From Aaosphaeria pasadenensis (lineage: Eukaryota > Ascomycota > Dothideomycetes > Pleosporales): a stretch of 64,000 nucleotides of DNA. This document shows positions 52,140-63,520 of the stretch, piece by piece (positions within the stretch are counted from its first letter, which is position 1; each line of letters starts with the position of its first letter). Location: the NCBI GenBank assembly GCA_022813625.1, contig JAKLMB010000021.1, positions 1 to 64,000 of the forward strand, read 5' to 3'. The position numbers and the translations under genes are program-made. The notes beneath the pieces are model-generated. The model had not been told where the DNA came from, did no database searches, and saw only the letters and a list, made by a program, of their open reading frames with translations.

Positions 52140-53645
52140 CTAATTCTTCTTCGCCAACATGTAATCACCGCCCCGTAAGGCTTTATATACTCCATACACT
52201 CCGCTCAGAAATCCATTACGCATGACGAAGCCTTTGACATGCCCCCTCAAGCCACTTTGGTGCTCCTTGCGCTGCATCCTTGGCCGCTCGCGCATCTTCT
52301 CCCAGATGCTGGGCAGCGACATTGCGTTCCAGGTCCTTCGCAATTCGGTGTAGCTCCTCTCGTCGTAGATCTTCCAGAACTCATCTTCCGTGAAGAAAAT
52401 ACGTGCATACAGCCATTTCAGCCCACCGAGTTCGCCTACCTTGCCTTCAAGGTCGCGATTTGCTTTGACGTATGCTGCTTCCGAAAGTGGCCTGAAGGCC
52501 CACACACCTACGTTTACGTAATCTCCTTGATACTCTGACTTATTGAACTTGCTGTAATAGACCTTAGGATGTCCCATCGACGATCTGGCATCATTCCTCA
52601 ATGGGCACAGCCACAGAGGGTAGATTCCAAACTGGCTATCCACGAATTCGATGAATTCGAGTGTGTTCTCGGAGGGGATAGCGATATCTTGTATGATGTA
52701 CTTATCCGTATGGCCGGAAGCATGCATGGCGTGATACATGATGCGTGTGTGCATGAAGTAGTCCAGTATCAGGCGGAAAAACCAATTCCAGGGCATCATG
52801 AAGAATTTGAATGCGTAACGTCCCATCCAAAAAGCACCGCGGTCGCAGCGAAAGAGGTAATCCTCGATGGGAACAAGCTCGATGTGCGTGGCGTTTTGGT
52901 TTGCAATATGTTCAGCGTGCAGATAGAACCAAGGATCCCAAGGGCGAGAGAACCGCTGGACCGGATATTGATGCGAAGGAGAGTTGGTGAGAACGCCAGA
53001 GATGATGACACCTGCCGTGCGTGAGAATAGAATGCCGTCAACAAACTCGTTTCCGGCTTGCTTGGTTTCTTCCCGAAGTTTTCCCAGTGCAGAATCGAAG
53101 CTATTAGTTGGATGATAGGTGACCTGGACATATTTCTTCAAATCAATCAGTCGAAGTTCGACGAGGGTGAGGATGCCAAGTGTTCCAAAGCTACCACGCA
53201 GTCCATGGAAGAGGTCCCGATTGGAAGTTTCTGAAGCGGTGACGAGTCGACCATCAGCAAGTATGACTTCGGCGGATAGTATAGTTCGGTCGAAGAATCC
53301 ATGCTTGAAACTGCTGCTTTCGCCCGCAGTTCCAACGAAACCGCCCCCAACCGTGATACCCGGGAATTCCATCACAACAGGTGGGAGAAGACCGACTCTC
53401 TTAGTCGCTTGGACGAGTTCATCCATCGGAACATTTGGCTCTACGAGAGCAGTTTTCCTTTCTACGTCGATATGAAGAACATGGTTCAGGCTGCTAACGT
53501 CGACAATAGCGTCGCGTTGGAAGTTGGCATGGCGTGTGCTGTTGGTCGAGCCATGATAGACACGGAATGGTGTCTTGCTCTGGTAGAAATGTGAGATTGA
53601 TGAGCGAATCTGTTCCACATCCCTTCCATGTCGACCGTCCATCAT
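52140..53645 (-). CDS. DHCR24/DIMINUTO-like FAD-linked oxidoreductase, copy 1
   Basis: FAD-binding PCMH-type protein related to delta(24)-sterol reductases; fungal relatives are numerous and their substrates mostly unknown. Intronless, 501 aa. The FAD domain covers about residues 25-195: PFRVYHGSTNSTR, VDVSSLNHVLHID, VEPNVPMDELV, MEFPGITVGGGFVGTAGESS with the flavin loop, and LRGSFGTLGILTLVELRL. The C-terminal part has WFYLHAEH, YLFRCDRGAFWMGRYAF, IPSENTLEFIEFVD, PLWLCPLR, GDYVNVGVWAF and YARIFFTEDEFWKIYDERSY, as in DHCR24. A hydrophobic patch near 270-290 may be membrane-associated. It shares its architecture with the gene at 62000-63520. Confidence 0.9.
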   Translation of the reverse strand: MMDGRHGRDVEQIRSSISHFYQSKTPFRVYHGSTNSTRHANFQRDAIVDVSSLNHVLHIDVERKTALVEPNVPMDELVQATKRVGLLPPVVMEFPGITVGGGFVGTAGESSSFKHGFFDRTILSAEVILADGRLVTASETSNRDLFHGLRGSFGTLGILTLVELRLIDLKKYVQVTYHPTNSFDSALGKLREETKQAGNEFVDGILFSRTAGVIISGVLTNSPSHQYPVQRFSRPWDPWFYLHAEHIANQNATHIELVPIEDYLFRCDRGAFWMGRYAFKFFMMPWNWFFRLILDYFMHTRIMYHAMHASGHTDKYIIQDIAIPSENTLEFIEFVDSQFGIYPLWLCPLRNDARSSMGHPKVYYSKFNKSEYQGDYVNVGVWAFRPLSEAAYVKANRDLEGKVGELGGLKWLYARIFFTEDEFWKIYDERSYTELRRTWNAMSLPSIWEKMRERPRMQRKEHQSGLRGHVKGFVMRNGFLSGVYGVYKALRGGDYMLAKKN

Positions 53646-53972
53646 TGATTATGGGCGTACCTCTGGTATGCCGGATGTCAACGAGTACAAGAGACAAGCA
53701 CGGCACGAAAGAATAATGGCTGACGGGGTTTTTGAAGGTTGGTGAGGTTGATCGGAAGCGCGGTTAGGCCAAAGTGGGGCATAATGCTTGACAGCGGTTC
53801 CTTCAACCAGGCATCGTTTCTTCATGACAATGTCAAGGTCCAGTCCTCCGTGCTGGGTACACTTTCTAATGTTCGATCAAGTTGGACATTGCCTGTGCCA
53901 GAGTAACGAATTTGATTCAGGCTGGAGTTTGCTGCATGTGTACGTACCTCTAGGTAGGTATGCAAGTAGATG

Positions 53973-54972
53973 TACTCCGTACGTGCCTGTGCATGTGCAC
54001 AACTAGCAGTAGTATCGGACGTTTGAGAGGAATGGGTTGGTGAGCCTTGTTTGCCTATGGAATACCAATGGTAATAATTTCTGTTCGGTGTTTAAGCGTC
54101 TGTAGATGCATAGAAAGCAATTCCAGAATAGTTACTCCGTACATAGGTACCTAGATACTCTACAGTATGAGACTATGAGTGTACTTCTGGTACTTTATTA
54201 ATTACATGTAACGTAAACCCGGATAGCCGCTTTTAGACGATTATATAATATGAGACACATAGCCTGCACAGGGATCATGGTCTCGGCAGGGTCTGAGCGC
54301 GTCTGCACGTTCATGCAAGTCCAACCCGTTTCCTTTCCTCTTCAGATTTCACCAAAATGAAGGCGTCCTCCTATTGCTGTTATTATTATAAACATCAAAT
54401 CGAATATGAATGACGAAACAACGAAACAGATCCATGTTTCACACATACAAGTACTCCGTACATATTATCGCGGAGAGGGCAGGCACGAACGCATTGACGT
54501 GATGATGATGACGATGAACAGGATGGGGAAACGCGTTGAGGACGAGGACGCGTCGACGGATGGGAACGATTGGCGGTGATGACTCGACTGACGTAGCATA
54601 ATATTCCCCACTTTTATTTTTATTTACTGCTACTGCCTGTCCTCCCTACTCATACTGTGTACAAGGTGTGTGTGCATCTCCCCAACCTCTTCTTTCACTA
54701 CTCCGTACTCTCATAATATTATCATCTGTTATCCTTCTTGTTCGCTTCTGGCTTCAGCTTCATATTCATCTTCCACTTGGTTAAATCCTCCCATCGCCCT
54801 TTACCGCCCCTCCGCTATCAACTCACAACTCCCAGAACCAACCCCATTCCCACATCGCGCCTCCTCTCCGCTCTCCAATCCGTACCCGCCTCCCTTTTCT
54901 TTCCCCTGCCACTCACACTGGCGCACACATCCAACTGCGTCTTGCACTCTCAACTGTGCAAAGTACTCCGTA
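53973..54972. promoter_or_regulatory. Five TACTCCGTA motifs in one intergenic region
   Basis: Exact copies at 53973, 54133, 54452, 54699 and 54964, in the 1.36-kb gap between the divergently transcribed DHCR24-like gene and the coiled-coil gene. This is the reverse complement of the TACGGAGTA found at 46.5-46.8 kb. I saw no other exact copies in the window. The same gap has CCTAGGTA- and GTACCTA-type words and pyrimidine-rich tracts before 55007. Confidence 0.6.
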
Positions 54973-55006
54973 CTCAGTCTTGGTATACAATCCTACATCC
55001 CTAGAC

Positions 55007-58000
55007 ATGGCGCGGCTTAGCGGCCTTGCGTCCGACCAGTAAGTCTCCCCTTCCACATATTCCCATGTCTCGGGGGGCAATAGCTACAATGACAAACGTC
55101 TTACGCCCCATCAGTCACGCACAGGGTCCAGGTGACGCTCCTAGGAGGAAGAGAGGTCGTCCGAGCAAGGCAGGCTCTGAGGACGTTACAAACCCTTCCA
55201 AACGTCCTGCCTCACCTATCCCAGAAGAGTCTTCACAGTCCAAAAAACCCAAACGCACCCAGGTCGACGATCATGACCAGCTTGCTCGGGAACTAGAGGA
55301 GTCGCAGCAAGATGATGCACTCCTTATGGCGGCCCCGATTCGCCACAACCGTCGACACTCCGAGCCACTAGTTATTGCGACAGACGATGATGGGACATAC
55401 ACCGAATCCACTCCACCGCCGGCCACGCAGCCTGCTCCTGGCCTGACTCCTCACCTCGACCGCCTCGGTGCTGCTAAACGCGGCCGGCCCACCAATATCG
55501 CTCGTCGGGTCCGCATGTCTATGCCTGCGCAATTGCACCTGTTAGAAGAGGAAGAAGAGACCACACCAAGGGAGGTCCAATTCGCCCCTCTGGTTGCGGT
55601 ATTGGATAATAGAGTTAAACGCCGTCTCCGTCGTAGCCACCTCAGCGAGGAAGTCAATCACATCGCAGACCATAAAAGGGATGATGCAAAGCTCCGCAAG
55701 GCATACGCAGAGGTCCGTCGGCAACTCCGCGAAATGGAGGAAAAGTATAAGAACGTCGAGTTGGAACTGGAGGCTACTCGCCTAGGAAACATTGATATCT
55801 CACAGGATCAGACCGAGGAACACGAACAGCGCCTTCTCCAGCAATTGGATGATGCCAGGAAGGAGATCGAAGAACTCAGGGCATCGTCAGTGTACGCTGC
55901 TAGTTCCGTCGGCACAAGCGAGATTCAGAACAATGCTATTGAAGACGACGATGACCTGATCCTCATCGAGCCCGAGGATCTGAATCTTACACAGGAACAA
56001 ATGGATGTGGAACCACTTCCAAACGGCTTCTACGCTACACGTTCCTTGGAAACCAGCCAAATTGCATCCAGCCAAGTTACCATGGACACGCTGATTACTA
56101 TTCCGGAAACTAGCCAGGACTCCATCATTACTGCCTCGCAGACGCAGTCGGTACATGTCTCCGACGAGGTCACCAGCGAGGCCACTAGGCGCTACGAGGA
56201 TGAGATAAGTTCCCTTGCAACGGAGCTTGGTACCGTTCGAGGAGCTCTTCGTATCTTGACGTTACAGCTGCAGAATATGAGAGTCCTTGACCCAGGCGCT
56301 GATGTCAATACAATCATCACGGAACTTCGCCGCGTTCTTGTGAACGCTCGTGCTGACTACGAGAACACTTTACAGCAACCGGTCAACGAAATCAACAATA
56401 GCGAGTTCATCGCTAAAATGGTACAGGATCTTCAAGGTCTGAGCCGCGAGCTCGCCGAGAAAACCGTTATGGCAGAAAGATACCACCAAGTCGCCCATCT
56501 TTTGCGCCAGCAGAACAGCAGTCTCCTCGATCTACAGGCCGACTCGTTGAACGAGGGCGACGCTCTATCTCACGAGGTGGAAAACCTAAATTCAACCGTC
56601 AAGCAGAAGGAAGAACAGATTGGAGAACTCAACGGACAAATCACTACGCTCAACAGGGCCGTCGAGACACAGGATGCGGCGATCCAACACCAAGACGAAA
56701 AGATACGTGGCTTAGAGACTGACGTCTCGGACAAGGAGACCGACAATGAGCGTTTGCGACAAGCTCTGGATGGCTATAGGGAGGATCTTGAGAAAGTCAC
56801 CACCGCGATCACTCGTCTCGAGGAACAGCACACGCTTCGTATCGAGCAGATGGAGAATGACCATACAGACGAGGTTCATGAGCTTCGTGCCGAGCTTGAC
56901 AACGAGGTCAACGCCCGTGATGCTGCTGAAGAAGATGCCCAACAAAAGGCTGAATACATTGACGAACTTGAAGGTCGTATTGAGCGGATTGCTGGTGAAT
57001 TCGATGCCCTCACCGCCGATCTAGACAATCTTCGTGAGCGCCTAACTACTGAGACCACGCTACGCGAGTCCGTGGAGGTGCAACGAGATGACGAGGCGGG
57101 TCGGGCCTACACTAATGCCGTCGAGGTTGAGAACTTGAGCGAGACCGTCCGTGACCTTGAAAAGCAGCTGGATGAACTAAGTCGGAATCTAGAAGCGGAG
57201 CGCGATCAATTGGCACAGACCGAAGCAGATCTTGAGAATGCAACTGCCGATATCGAGGACTTGAATACGCGCATACATGACACTGGAATCCAGGCGAACG
57301 AACTTCGTTCGAAACTTTTCCAGGTTCAGCAGGAGAAGGAAGAAGCCATTGCCCAATTGGAGGAAGAAGCCACAGCTACAGCAGAGGAGAATCAGCAGCT
57401 TCTCAATGACGAGCGTCAACGCCTTGCAGAAGCCGAGCAAGAGCTCGCCAACCTGGATGATGAAATCAGTAACCTCAGAGAGTCTCTCGCGGAGTCTGAG
57501 CAAGCCCTCGCTGAGATGACTACCAGTCGTAGAGTGCTTGAGCAAGATCGGGATGAGGAGATTTCGAATGTTGAGCAGCAACTTGGCGAGCTCCAGAAGA
57601 AGTACTCTGCCCTTGAGACCACTTCTAATAGTACCATCAACTCCCTCCGAGCCACCATTACCGATCTGAGCAACGAAATTAGAGAGTACCAGAACACCAT
57701 TCACCAGCTCGAGAATGCGGCAGCCGATGCCGCCGAGCAACACGCCACCGAGTTAGAAGAGCGCAATGGTACGATTGATGTATTGGAACATGAACTGGCC
57801 GAAGCTCGAGATGAGAACGACAAGCTTGTCGCCGAGAACGAGTCCCTGGCGAAGCGTGTTGAGGATGAAGCCAACGAGCTTCTCAATATCATGGGTTCCC
57901 ATGTTGAGGAGTCGACAATTCTCCGGGAGACAATTGCTACACAGCGTGCCACTATTGAAGCTCTCCAAACTACCGCGGCGGAGCGTCTCGAAGAGCACGC

Positions 58001-58466
58001 GACCCAAGTCAATGATCTAGCGATGCAGATCGAGGAACTGCAGATCATCGGCACGGCTCGTGCAGAGCATATTGCGGAGTTGGAACTGCAAATCGAGGAA
58101 CTCAAAGCACGCTTTGCGGAACAGGCAGAAGACTCCCAAAACACGATCGACGCTCTCTTGGATACCAATCGCCAAGCAATCGTCCAGCAGGAGCGTTTAG
58201 CGGATGAAACAAGGAGGCGCACCGCGGATGCTCTCAAGGCTGTGAAAGAGATGAAAGTGAAAGGCATTGAGATTAGAGGCAAAGGCGTCGATTTACGGAA
58301 AGTCGTCCATGGAAAAGTTACCAAAGTCTCTGACAACGTGAAGATCTCGAAGAAATCCAAAAGATCTGGTCTGCGAAACGCTGACAAGGTCAGAGACTCT
58401 GGCTTTGTTGAGTTGCTGAGTGACGGGGATGCGGAGGATGACCAGCGAGAGGCTTTCGTTGCGTAA
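55007..58466 (+). CDS. Long coiled-coil protein with two AT-hooks
   Basis: Probably a nuclear or chromatin/spindle-associated structural protein; no specific homologue recognised. Exon 1 is 55007-55038 (MARLSGLASD). The intron 55039-55114 (GTAAGT donor, CATCAG acceptor) joins to exon 2 at 55115-58466, for 1127 aa. If this splice is not used, an alternative start lies at ATG 55063. AT-hook 1 is RRKRGRPSK (about residues 21-29); AT-hook 2 is KRGRPTN (about 132-138). PSKRP and KKPKR are likely nuclear signals. From about residue 190 to 1080 the sequence is nearly continuous Glu/Gln/Leu-rich heptad coiled coil, interrupted by an acidic, Ser/Thr-rich window near 285-370 (LILIEPEDLNLTQEQMD). A basic tail follows (KISKKSKRSGLR). 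Long antisense frames over it are codon-bias shadows. Confidence 0.85.
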
Positions 58467-59463
58467 ACTTCCACCTTTCTCGCAAGTGTTGACGTTGAAA
58501 CCAAAAATATCTACAGCACTTGCCCTTCCGGATCCATATCAATGACCGCAGCTGCTGTTGTCTTACTCTACCGAAACCCTCCTCTGGATACCATCTTGGA
58601 ATAACGGTTGCTGGATAAATTACATGGATTAGCTCTGTCTGACCCTTCATAATGCTCGCACTTTTTACGACCAGCGACGACTTACGATACTCCCTGTGCA
58701 TCTTTAGATTCTACATCCAACGATCATGTACATGGGCACTGGGTTTGCATAGCGTGAGGCGTTCTGTATCTAGGGTTGATCTGGACCAAAGTTCGAACCA
58801 ATATAATGATAAATGTTTCATTGATACCCATGTGTCTTAGTCGAGGCCTCGTCCTAATTACTCCATGTGCTAGTGATGATTTTTCACTCATCGATCGCTT
58901 GTTAACCGCTCTCTTCTCCTTGCTCTGTGCCCGAAACCTTTGCAACAGCCCGATTCGCTCTATATCTCAATGTCCTACTCGGCACAATACACTCCGCGTC
59001 GAACCTCCGGTTTGTAGCTTCATGCTTGAATGGACGGTCTGGATGTTCACATAGATTCGACTGAGTTGAAGATAGTTTTCTTTACATCTCTCTCTTTCAG
59101 AATGGGACTACAGTAACATGACTAAAGACCTGGCTGGTTTGTCCAATGGCATGAATGGATCCATGTTGGCCAATCAGCGGTCGCATATGCTCTCGGTCTA
59201 GATTTCGCCCGGGGTTTCCTCTTCTTCCCCTTCTTTCCGTCTTCGAATACGAATTGTCCCCGCCACCCCGTCGTCGCATTCGTCAGAAAAGCCAATAACT
59301 AAATATTCAATAACGGGTTCGTATTCAAAGCTCCTACCTCGTACATCCGGTGACTAATTTTACTTCTGGAGGGGATATAATTATGACTGTACTCTAGCCG
59401 CCCTGGCTGTAGTTATTTAGGTACTTAACTGCTTCGTCGCCATTCTTGTCTTGCGATTATTGA
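58467..59463. other. Intergenic; nothing recognised
   Basis: 1 kb between two plus-strand genes. It contains the 3' end of the coiled-coil gene and the promoter of the next. No repeats seen. Confidence 0.4.
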
Positions 59464-60804
59464 ATGCCCATTCTTTGCATCCTATCCCTCATGGCGCACC
59501 AGGCGCACGCTCTGCCCTGGCAGACCCTCACTGACAATTTCAAATTCGTCCATGCCAACACACGATTCTTGGGAAGGACAAACCTATACCCCAGGTCCAA
59601 ACCTGGGCAGGCAAAACAGCTACAGCATTTCGCAAGAGTTTTTGCACGCGTGATAGACGAATACTCAGCAATCGAGCGTAAGAAGTATGGCGATGAGCAT
59701 ACTCCACCAGAAAGCGGAGACGAGGTGGTTATTTCCGATGAAACCATGACGAAGATCCACAACGTTGTTAAGGAGTATATGAAAGAATACACTAGATGGT
59801 ACCCCGATAGTGACCGCAACCTATTCGATAGAACCGCAAATGCCTGGATTCGAGTCAGTAACGAGAGGAACGGCCACCCGGATGACTGTCTTCTATCCAT
59901 GGATGAGCTGCTTAGAACACTGATTATGTTTGGCGAGATGGATACCCTTTTTTGTCTCGCAGCACACCCGGAAATTCGATTGCGGGACATGTGGGCGCAG
60001 GGCAACAATTTCCATTTCGATTTGGGTGGCCTTGGGCCTAGTGAGCTGAAAGAGGCTGCATTGTTGGCTTATATCTGTCTCAATGTCTTCTATCTTAAGC
60101 CAGAGCTATATGATCCTACGATGCGGGAACAGATGCTCAAGGAGAGAGCCAAGAGAAATGAAAAGACGTGGTCACCAGAATTGTATGATTACCGACTGAC
60201 TGCCGCGTACCAACAGATGCTGGTATATACTACTGGGACGGGATACCCTTACCCTCACTTCGGCGCGCATAAGATCCCACACCGCGAATTCTATGGCGTG
60301 CCTTTCGGCATGTACACTTCGCAGGTTGCCTGGTACTCCAACATCAATCTACATCTTACCCAGAAATATGGCACACTTCCTCTCCAAGATCTAGTCGACA
60401 AAGACTTCCGCCAGAAGTATGTCCCAAGCAAAGGCGATATGCCCAAGGTCCATGACATCTTCCGCGCCCTCAAACTCCCGACAGAAATCACTCTCGCAAT
60501 CCTCGACTTCGCAGATTACACGCCCAGAGGCAGACTCAACACCCATGCCGATCCTCTGCATATCGATAATGCTTCTGAATTGAAGAAGTACCTCGCGTAT
60601 TGTTGGAAACTGCTCATCAGGGTCGATATGCTGATGAAAGCCGCTGGCACGCACCTTGACTGGGAGCACGAGGCCACAGAAGCTGTTTACAAGCTGTTTG
60701 GAGTTCCATATCCTCAGATGTCCAAAGAACACAATAGGCCGCAAGAGGATGAACAGTACTATCCCTACGAGTACGCAAAAGGGAAGAAACGGGAATTCGT
60801 CTGA
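59464..60804 (+). CDS. F-box-like fungal protein of unknown function
   Basis: Intronless, 446 aa. The N-terminus (MPILCILSLMAHQAHALPW) has a hydrophobic run that could be a signal peptide, but the rest looks intracellular; ATG 59494 (MAHQAHALPW) would remove it. Residues about 335-370 read LKLPTEITLAILDFADYTPR followed by GRLNTHADPLH, the pattern fungal proteins use for an F-box-like helical region (LP-x-E-x-x-x-x-IL). The preceding 300 residues are mainly helical, with YMKEYTRWYPDSDRNLFDRT and ALLAYICLNVFYLKPELYD, and no known domain. The tail is charged. It may act in substrate recruitment, but this is a guess. Confidence 0.7.
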   Translation: MPILCILSLMAHQAHALPWQTLTDNFKFVHANTRFLGRTNLYPRSKPGQAKQLQHFARVFARVIDEYSAIERKKYGDEHTPPESGDEVVISDETMTKIHNVVKEYMKEYTRWYPDSDRNLFDRTANAWIRVSNERNGHPDDCLLSMDELLRTLIMFGEMDTLFCLAAHPEIRLRDMWAQGNNFHFDLGGLGPSELKEAALLAYICLNVFYLKPELYDPTMREQMLKERAKRNEKTWSPELYDYRLTAAYQQMLVYTTGTGYPYPHFGAHKIPHREFYGVPFGMYTSQVAWYSNINLHLTQKYGTLPLQDLVDKDFRQKYVPSKGDMPKVHDIFRALKLPTEITLAILDFADYTPRGRLNTHADPLHIDNASELKKYLAYCWKLLIRVDMLMKAAGTHLDWEHEATEAVYKLFGVPYPQMSKEHNRPQEDEQYYPYEYAKGKKREFV

Positions 60805-61237
60805 AATCCTAGGCGGCCCGTCGGAAGTATAGCTGTAACGATAGGGCCCTTGGTGGAAGGATCGAGAACAATCGCCGATTAAGCACCGTGTTCATGAGGC
60901 TTGATTCGTATCATTCGCTCATCGAATAGCAAACCGCAGCCTAGTAGTCCTGCAGTCGTGTTCCTGCGCTACCCTCAGCCCCATCGTTACCGGGTGTGTG
61001 GAAAAGCTCTTCAGCTATCGCGACGTATAACGTTCAACTCATGCTTCAAGAAGGGCTTTCCAGCGATTGCTCAATGATAAATGGCCTGGAGCTGGCAGGA
61101 GGGTGGCAAATGCGCGCAACGGAGGGAGCCCAGCTCTGGTTCGGGTTGTCGATCACCTGTCGAGAATATTCGTGTGTATCTTCCCCATCGCATGTGGCCA
61201 TGCACCAACGAGGAAAAATTGCTCAGCTTTGCCCTAC

Positions 61238-61543
61238 TCATCCAAACCTCCTCTTGACCCTTCTAATCACTTCTTCACTGCCAATCAATGTTCCTCCCGT
61301 AGGATGCACGGCACTGCCCATTGTGCTGCTCCTTCTAACACCCCCGATCATTTTACCGTCCTCGGCGCTCTCATCAGAAGGCGTGTTTTGTTCCACCACC
61401 ACTTTTGCTATCTTCCATAGCGCCCATGTTTGGAATACGATCGTCAAGAGGAGGAGGAACAGAACAACTAAGATGCCGAAGAGAGTGAAGAGGAGGAGGG
61501 TTGATTGTTCTGCTTTTCGGGACGAGTTGTCGTTGTTTCCCAT
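61238..61543 (-). CDS. Small single-pass membrane protein
   Basis: 101 aa, single exon, ATG 61543 (MGNNDNSSRKAEQ). A polar N-terminus is followed by one long hydrophobic segment TLLLFTLFGILVVLFLLLLT (about residues 16-45 including VFQTWALWKI), then an acidic stretch and a basic end (VIRRVKRRFG). It is not recognised. The hydrophobic span and clean start make it plausible, though overlapping plus-strand frames exist (61067-61420). Confidence 0.45.
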   Translation of the reverse strand: MGNNDNSSRKAEQSTLLLFTLFGILVVLFLLLLTIVFQTWALWKIAKVVVEQNTPSDESAEDGKMIGGVRRSSTMGSAVHPTGGTLIGSEEVIRRVKRRFG

Positions 61544-61999
61544 GATTGGTGGACAGATTGACGTCGATCCGCAATCGTTTCCTTATTGGATATCTTGGGC
61601 CTCCGTACGATTGTTATTTCAAGTCAAGTTTATAATGTAAGCGCGACGAAAAGGGTTGAACGGAGTGAAATAGCATGTGGTTGTGGCGAGAGGTGAAGGC
61701 CCTGCTTTCGATTATCAGGTGGAATCGTGGATGGGAAGAGCAAAACTATCCAAATGACACGACGAGAAACTTTGTATTGACAGGCGACAGCTCATGTATC
61801 ATGATTCTCTGTGCCATCTGAAATGACATGAATTAGGCTACGCCAAGCTGTACCAGGTACGTTTCGTATTCATGTGACTACAGATATGAGGATGCGACAG
61901 CAAGTTTGGGTTGACCCCGATTGTCTCACCTCTACACCGCTATATCAGTTCATTGTTGCATTAATAGAGGATTCATCATGTCGCTTGAGCAACTCGTTT

Positions 62000-63520
62000 C
62001 TACTTCTTCAGTAAGAAATCACTCTGCACAAGAAGACCTTTCGTCGCACTCGCCACACCGTAGAGTCCGCCTAATGGCCAAGTCCCCCAGAAGCTTCGCT
62101 TCAACCACTCTGTCCATGTTTCAGATTTCTGTGGGCTGACACCCCCTGCTATCCCTTCCAAATCGACCTTTACCTTATCGTAAACGGAAGGTAGCGACTC
62201 AGCATGGTATTTATTCCTTAACTTATTGTAAGCATCTTCGTCGTATATTCGCCAGAATTCATCCTCAGTGTAGTAGGCATGGGCATAAAGACACTTCAGT
62301 CCACCCAGCTCTTCCACCTTGCGTTCGAAGTCTCTGTTCAACTTGATAAACTGATAAGGATCTTTGGGTCCCATTCCCCAGATGCCGATATCCAGCTGCA
62401 TTTCAGGTCCAATCTGTTTACCCATCGAGAAGCTCTTCTCACCCTGCGGAGATGGCTTGACAGGGCACAACCAAAGCGGCCAGAGTCCAGTTCTTTCATC
62501 TGTCCAGCGGATAAAGTCCTCAGCTTTTTCGTATGGTACTGCTAGGTCCTGAATGATGGCCTGTGAGGCGAGACCTGACCGATGTAATGCGTGAATCATA
62601 GTCCTCGAATACATGAATGGATCCAGCAGGTATCGTGTGATACTGTTAAAAGGTGTGGCAAAGTAAGAAAACGCTCGAAGTCCTGACCAGAAAACACCTC
62701 TATCGTATCGGAATAGATAGGAATCCACAGGAATGCTCTCCTTGAAGCATACTTCGTCCCCAATGTGCTTTTCCAGAACTTGTTCGGCGTGCATATAGAA
62801 CCAAGCATCTGTAGCACGGTTGAATGTTCGTGGTTCCGTGCCTGGTAGAATATTTGCGGATAGTCGCCCGAGCATTATCACACCTCTGTCCAAAGAGAAT
62901 TGAATGCCATCGATGTAATCTACGCTCGCATCTTTCTCGGCTCGCTGGAGGACTTCAATGCTTTCTTGTATGCTGCTGACTGGAACGTATTCCAGTTCGA
63001 CGAATTCTCTTGCATCTATGAGCTCCATCTGTAACGCTGTAATCACCCCCAGGCTACCGCAGCTTCCTGCGCAGCCGAAAAACAAATCTCTCGTCTCGGG
63101 ATCCTCTCCACTAGCTTTTATAACATCGCCATTGCCAAGCACAATCTCTATACCAATGATTGTTCGATCGAATAGACCATATTTGAATGAACTACTTTCC
63201 CCGGAAGTGCCTGCAAACCCTCCTCCAGCAGTAATATTTGGAAGCTCCATTACTACTTTTGGAAGAAACTTTACTGCACGAGTGGCACGGACAAGGTGGT
63301 CCATCGGAACATTCGGCTCCACCCACACGCGTTTTTTCTCATGATCAAAAGAAAGGATATTGTTGAGACTCGACGTATCTATGATCTGACTTCGTCGCCG
63401 TGCAGATGTCCGTGTTGAAAGCGTTGAGCCATGATAGATGCGAAAGGGGATTTTGGCTTTGTCAAACTCGCGGACTTGCGCGGAGATACGCTGGACGATA
63501 GTGTCGTGCTCGGTCTGCAT
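62000..63520 (-). CDS. DHCR24/DIMINUTO-like FAD-linked oxidoreductase, copy 2
   Basis: Paralogue of the gene at 52140-53645, with the same length class (506 aa) and no introns. FAD domain: PFRIYHGSTLSTR, IDTSSLNNILSFD, VEPNVPMDHLV, MELPNITAGGGFAGTSGESS and CAGSCGSLGVITALQMEL. C-terminal part: WFYMHAEQ, YLFRYDRGVFWSGLRAF, PLWLCPVKPSPQG, LDIGIWGMG and YAHAYYTEDEFWRIYDEDAY. The two proteins differ throughout, so the duplication is not recent. Both are transcribed leftward and flank the coiled-coil and F-box-like genes. Substrate unknown; sterol or polyketide side-chain redox chemistry is possible by family. Confidence 0.9.
   Translation of the reverse strand: MQTEHDTIVQRISAQVREFDKAKIPFRIYHGSTLSTRTSARRRSQIIDTSSLNNILSFDHEKKRVWVEPNVPMDHLVRATRAVKFLPKVVMELPNITAGGGFAGTSGESSSFKYGLFDRTIIGIEIVLGNGDVIKASGEDPETRDLFFGCAGSCGSLGVITALQMELIDAREFVELEYVPVSSIQESIEVLQRAEKDASVDYIDGIQFSLDRGVIMLGRLSANILPGTEPRTFNRATDAWFYMHAEQVLEKHIGDEVCFKESIPVDSYLFRYDRGVFWSGLRAFSYFATPFNSITRYLLDPFMYSRTMIHALHRSGLASQAIIQDLAVPYEKAEDFIRWTDERTGLWPLWLCPVKPSPQGEKSFSMGKQIGPEMQLDIGIWGMGPKDPYQFIKLNRDFERKVEELGGLKCLYAHAYYTEDEFWRIYDEDAYNKLRNKYHAESLPSVYDKVKVDLEGIAGGVSPQKSETWTEWLKRSFWGTWPLGGLYGVASATKGLLVQSDFLLKK

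Noticed and set aside
52569..53024. 151-codon plus-strand frame inside the first DHCR24-like gene
   Set aside because: Antisense shadow of a well-supported conserved gene.
57189..58504. Long open frames on the minus strand opposite the coiled-coil gene (up to 267 codons)
   Set aside because: They are Ser/Leu/Arg-rich mirror frames of a Glu/Gln/Leu coiled coil with strong codon bias; no start context, domain or intron logic.
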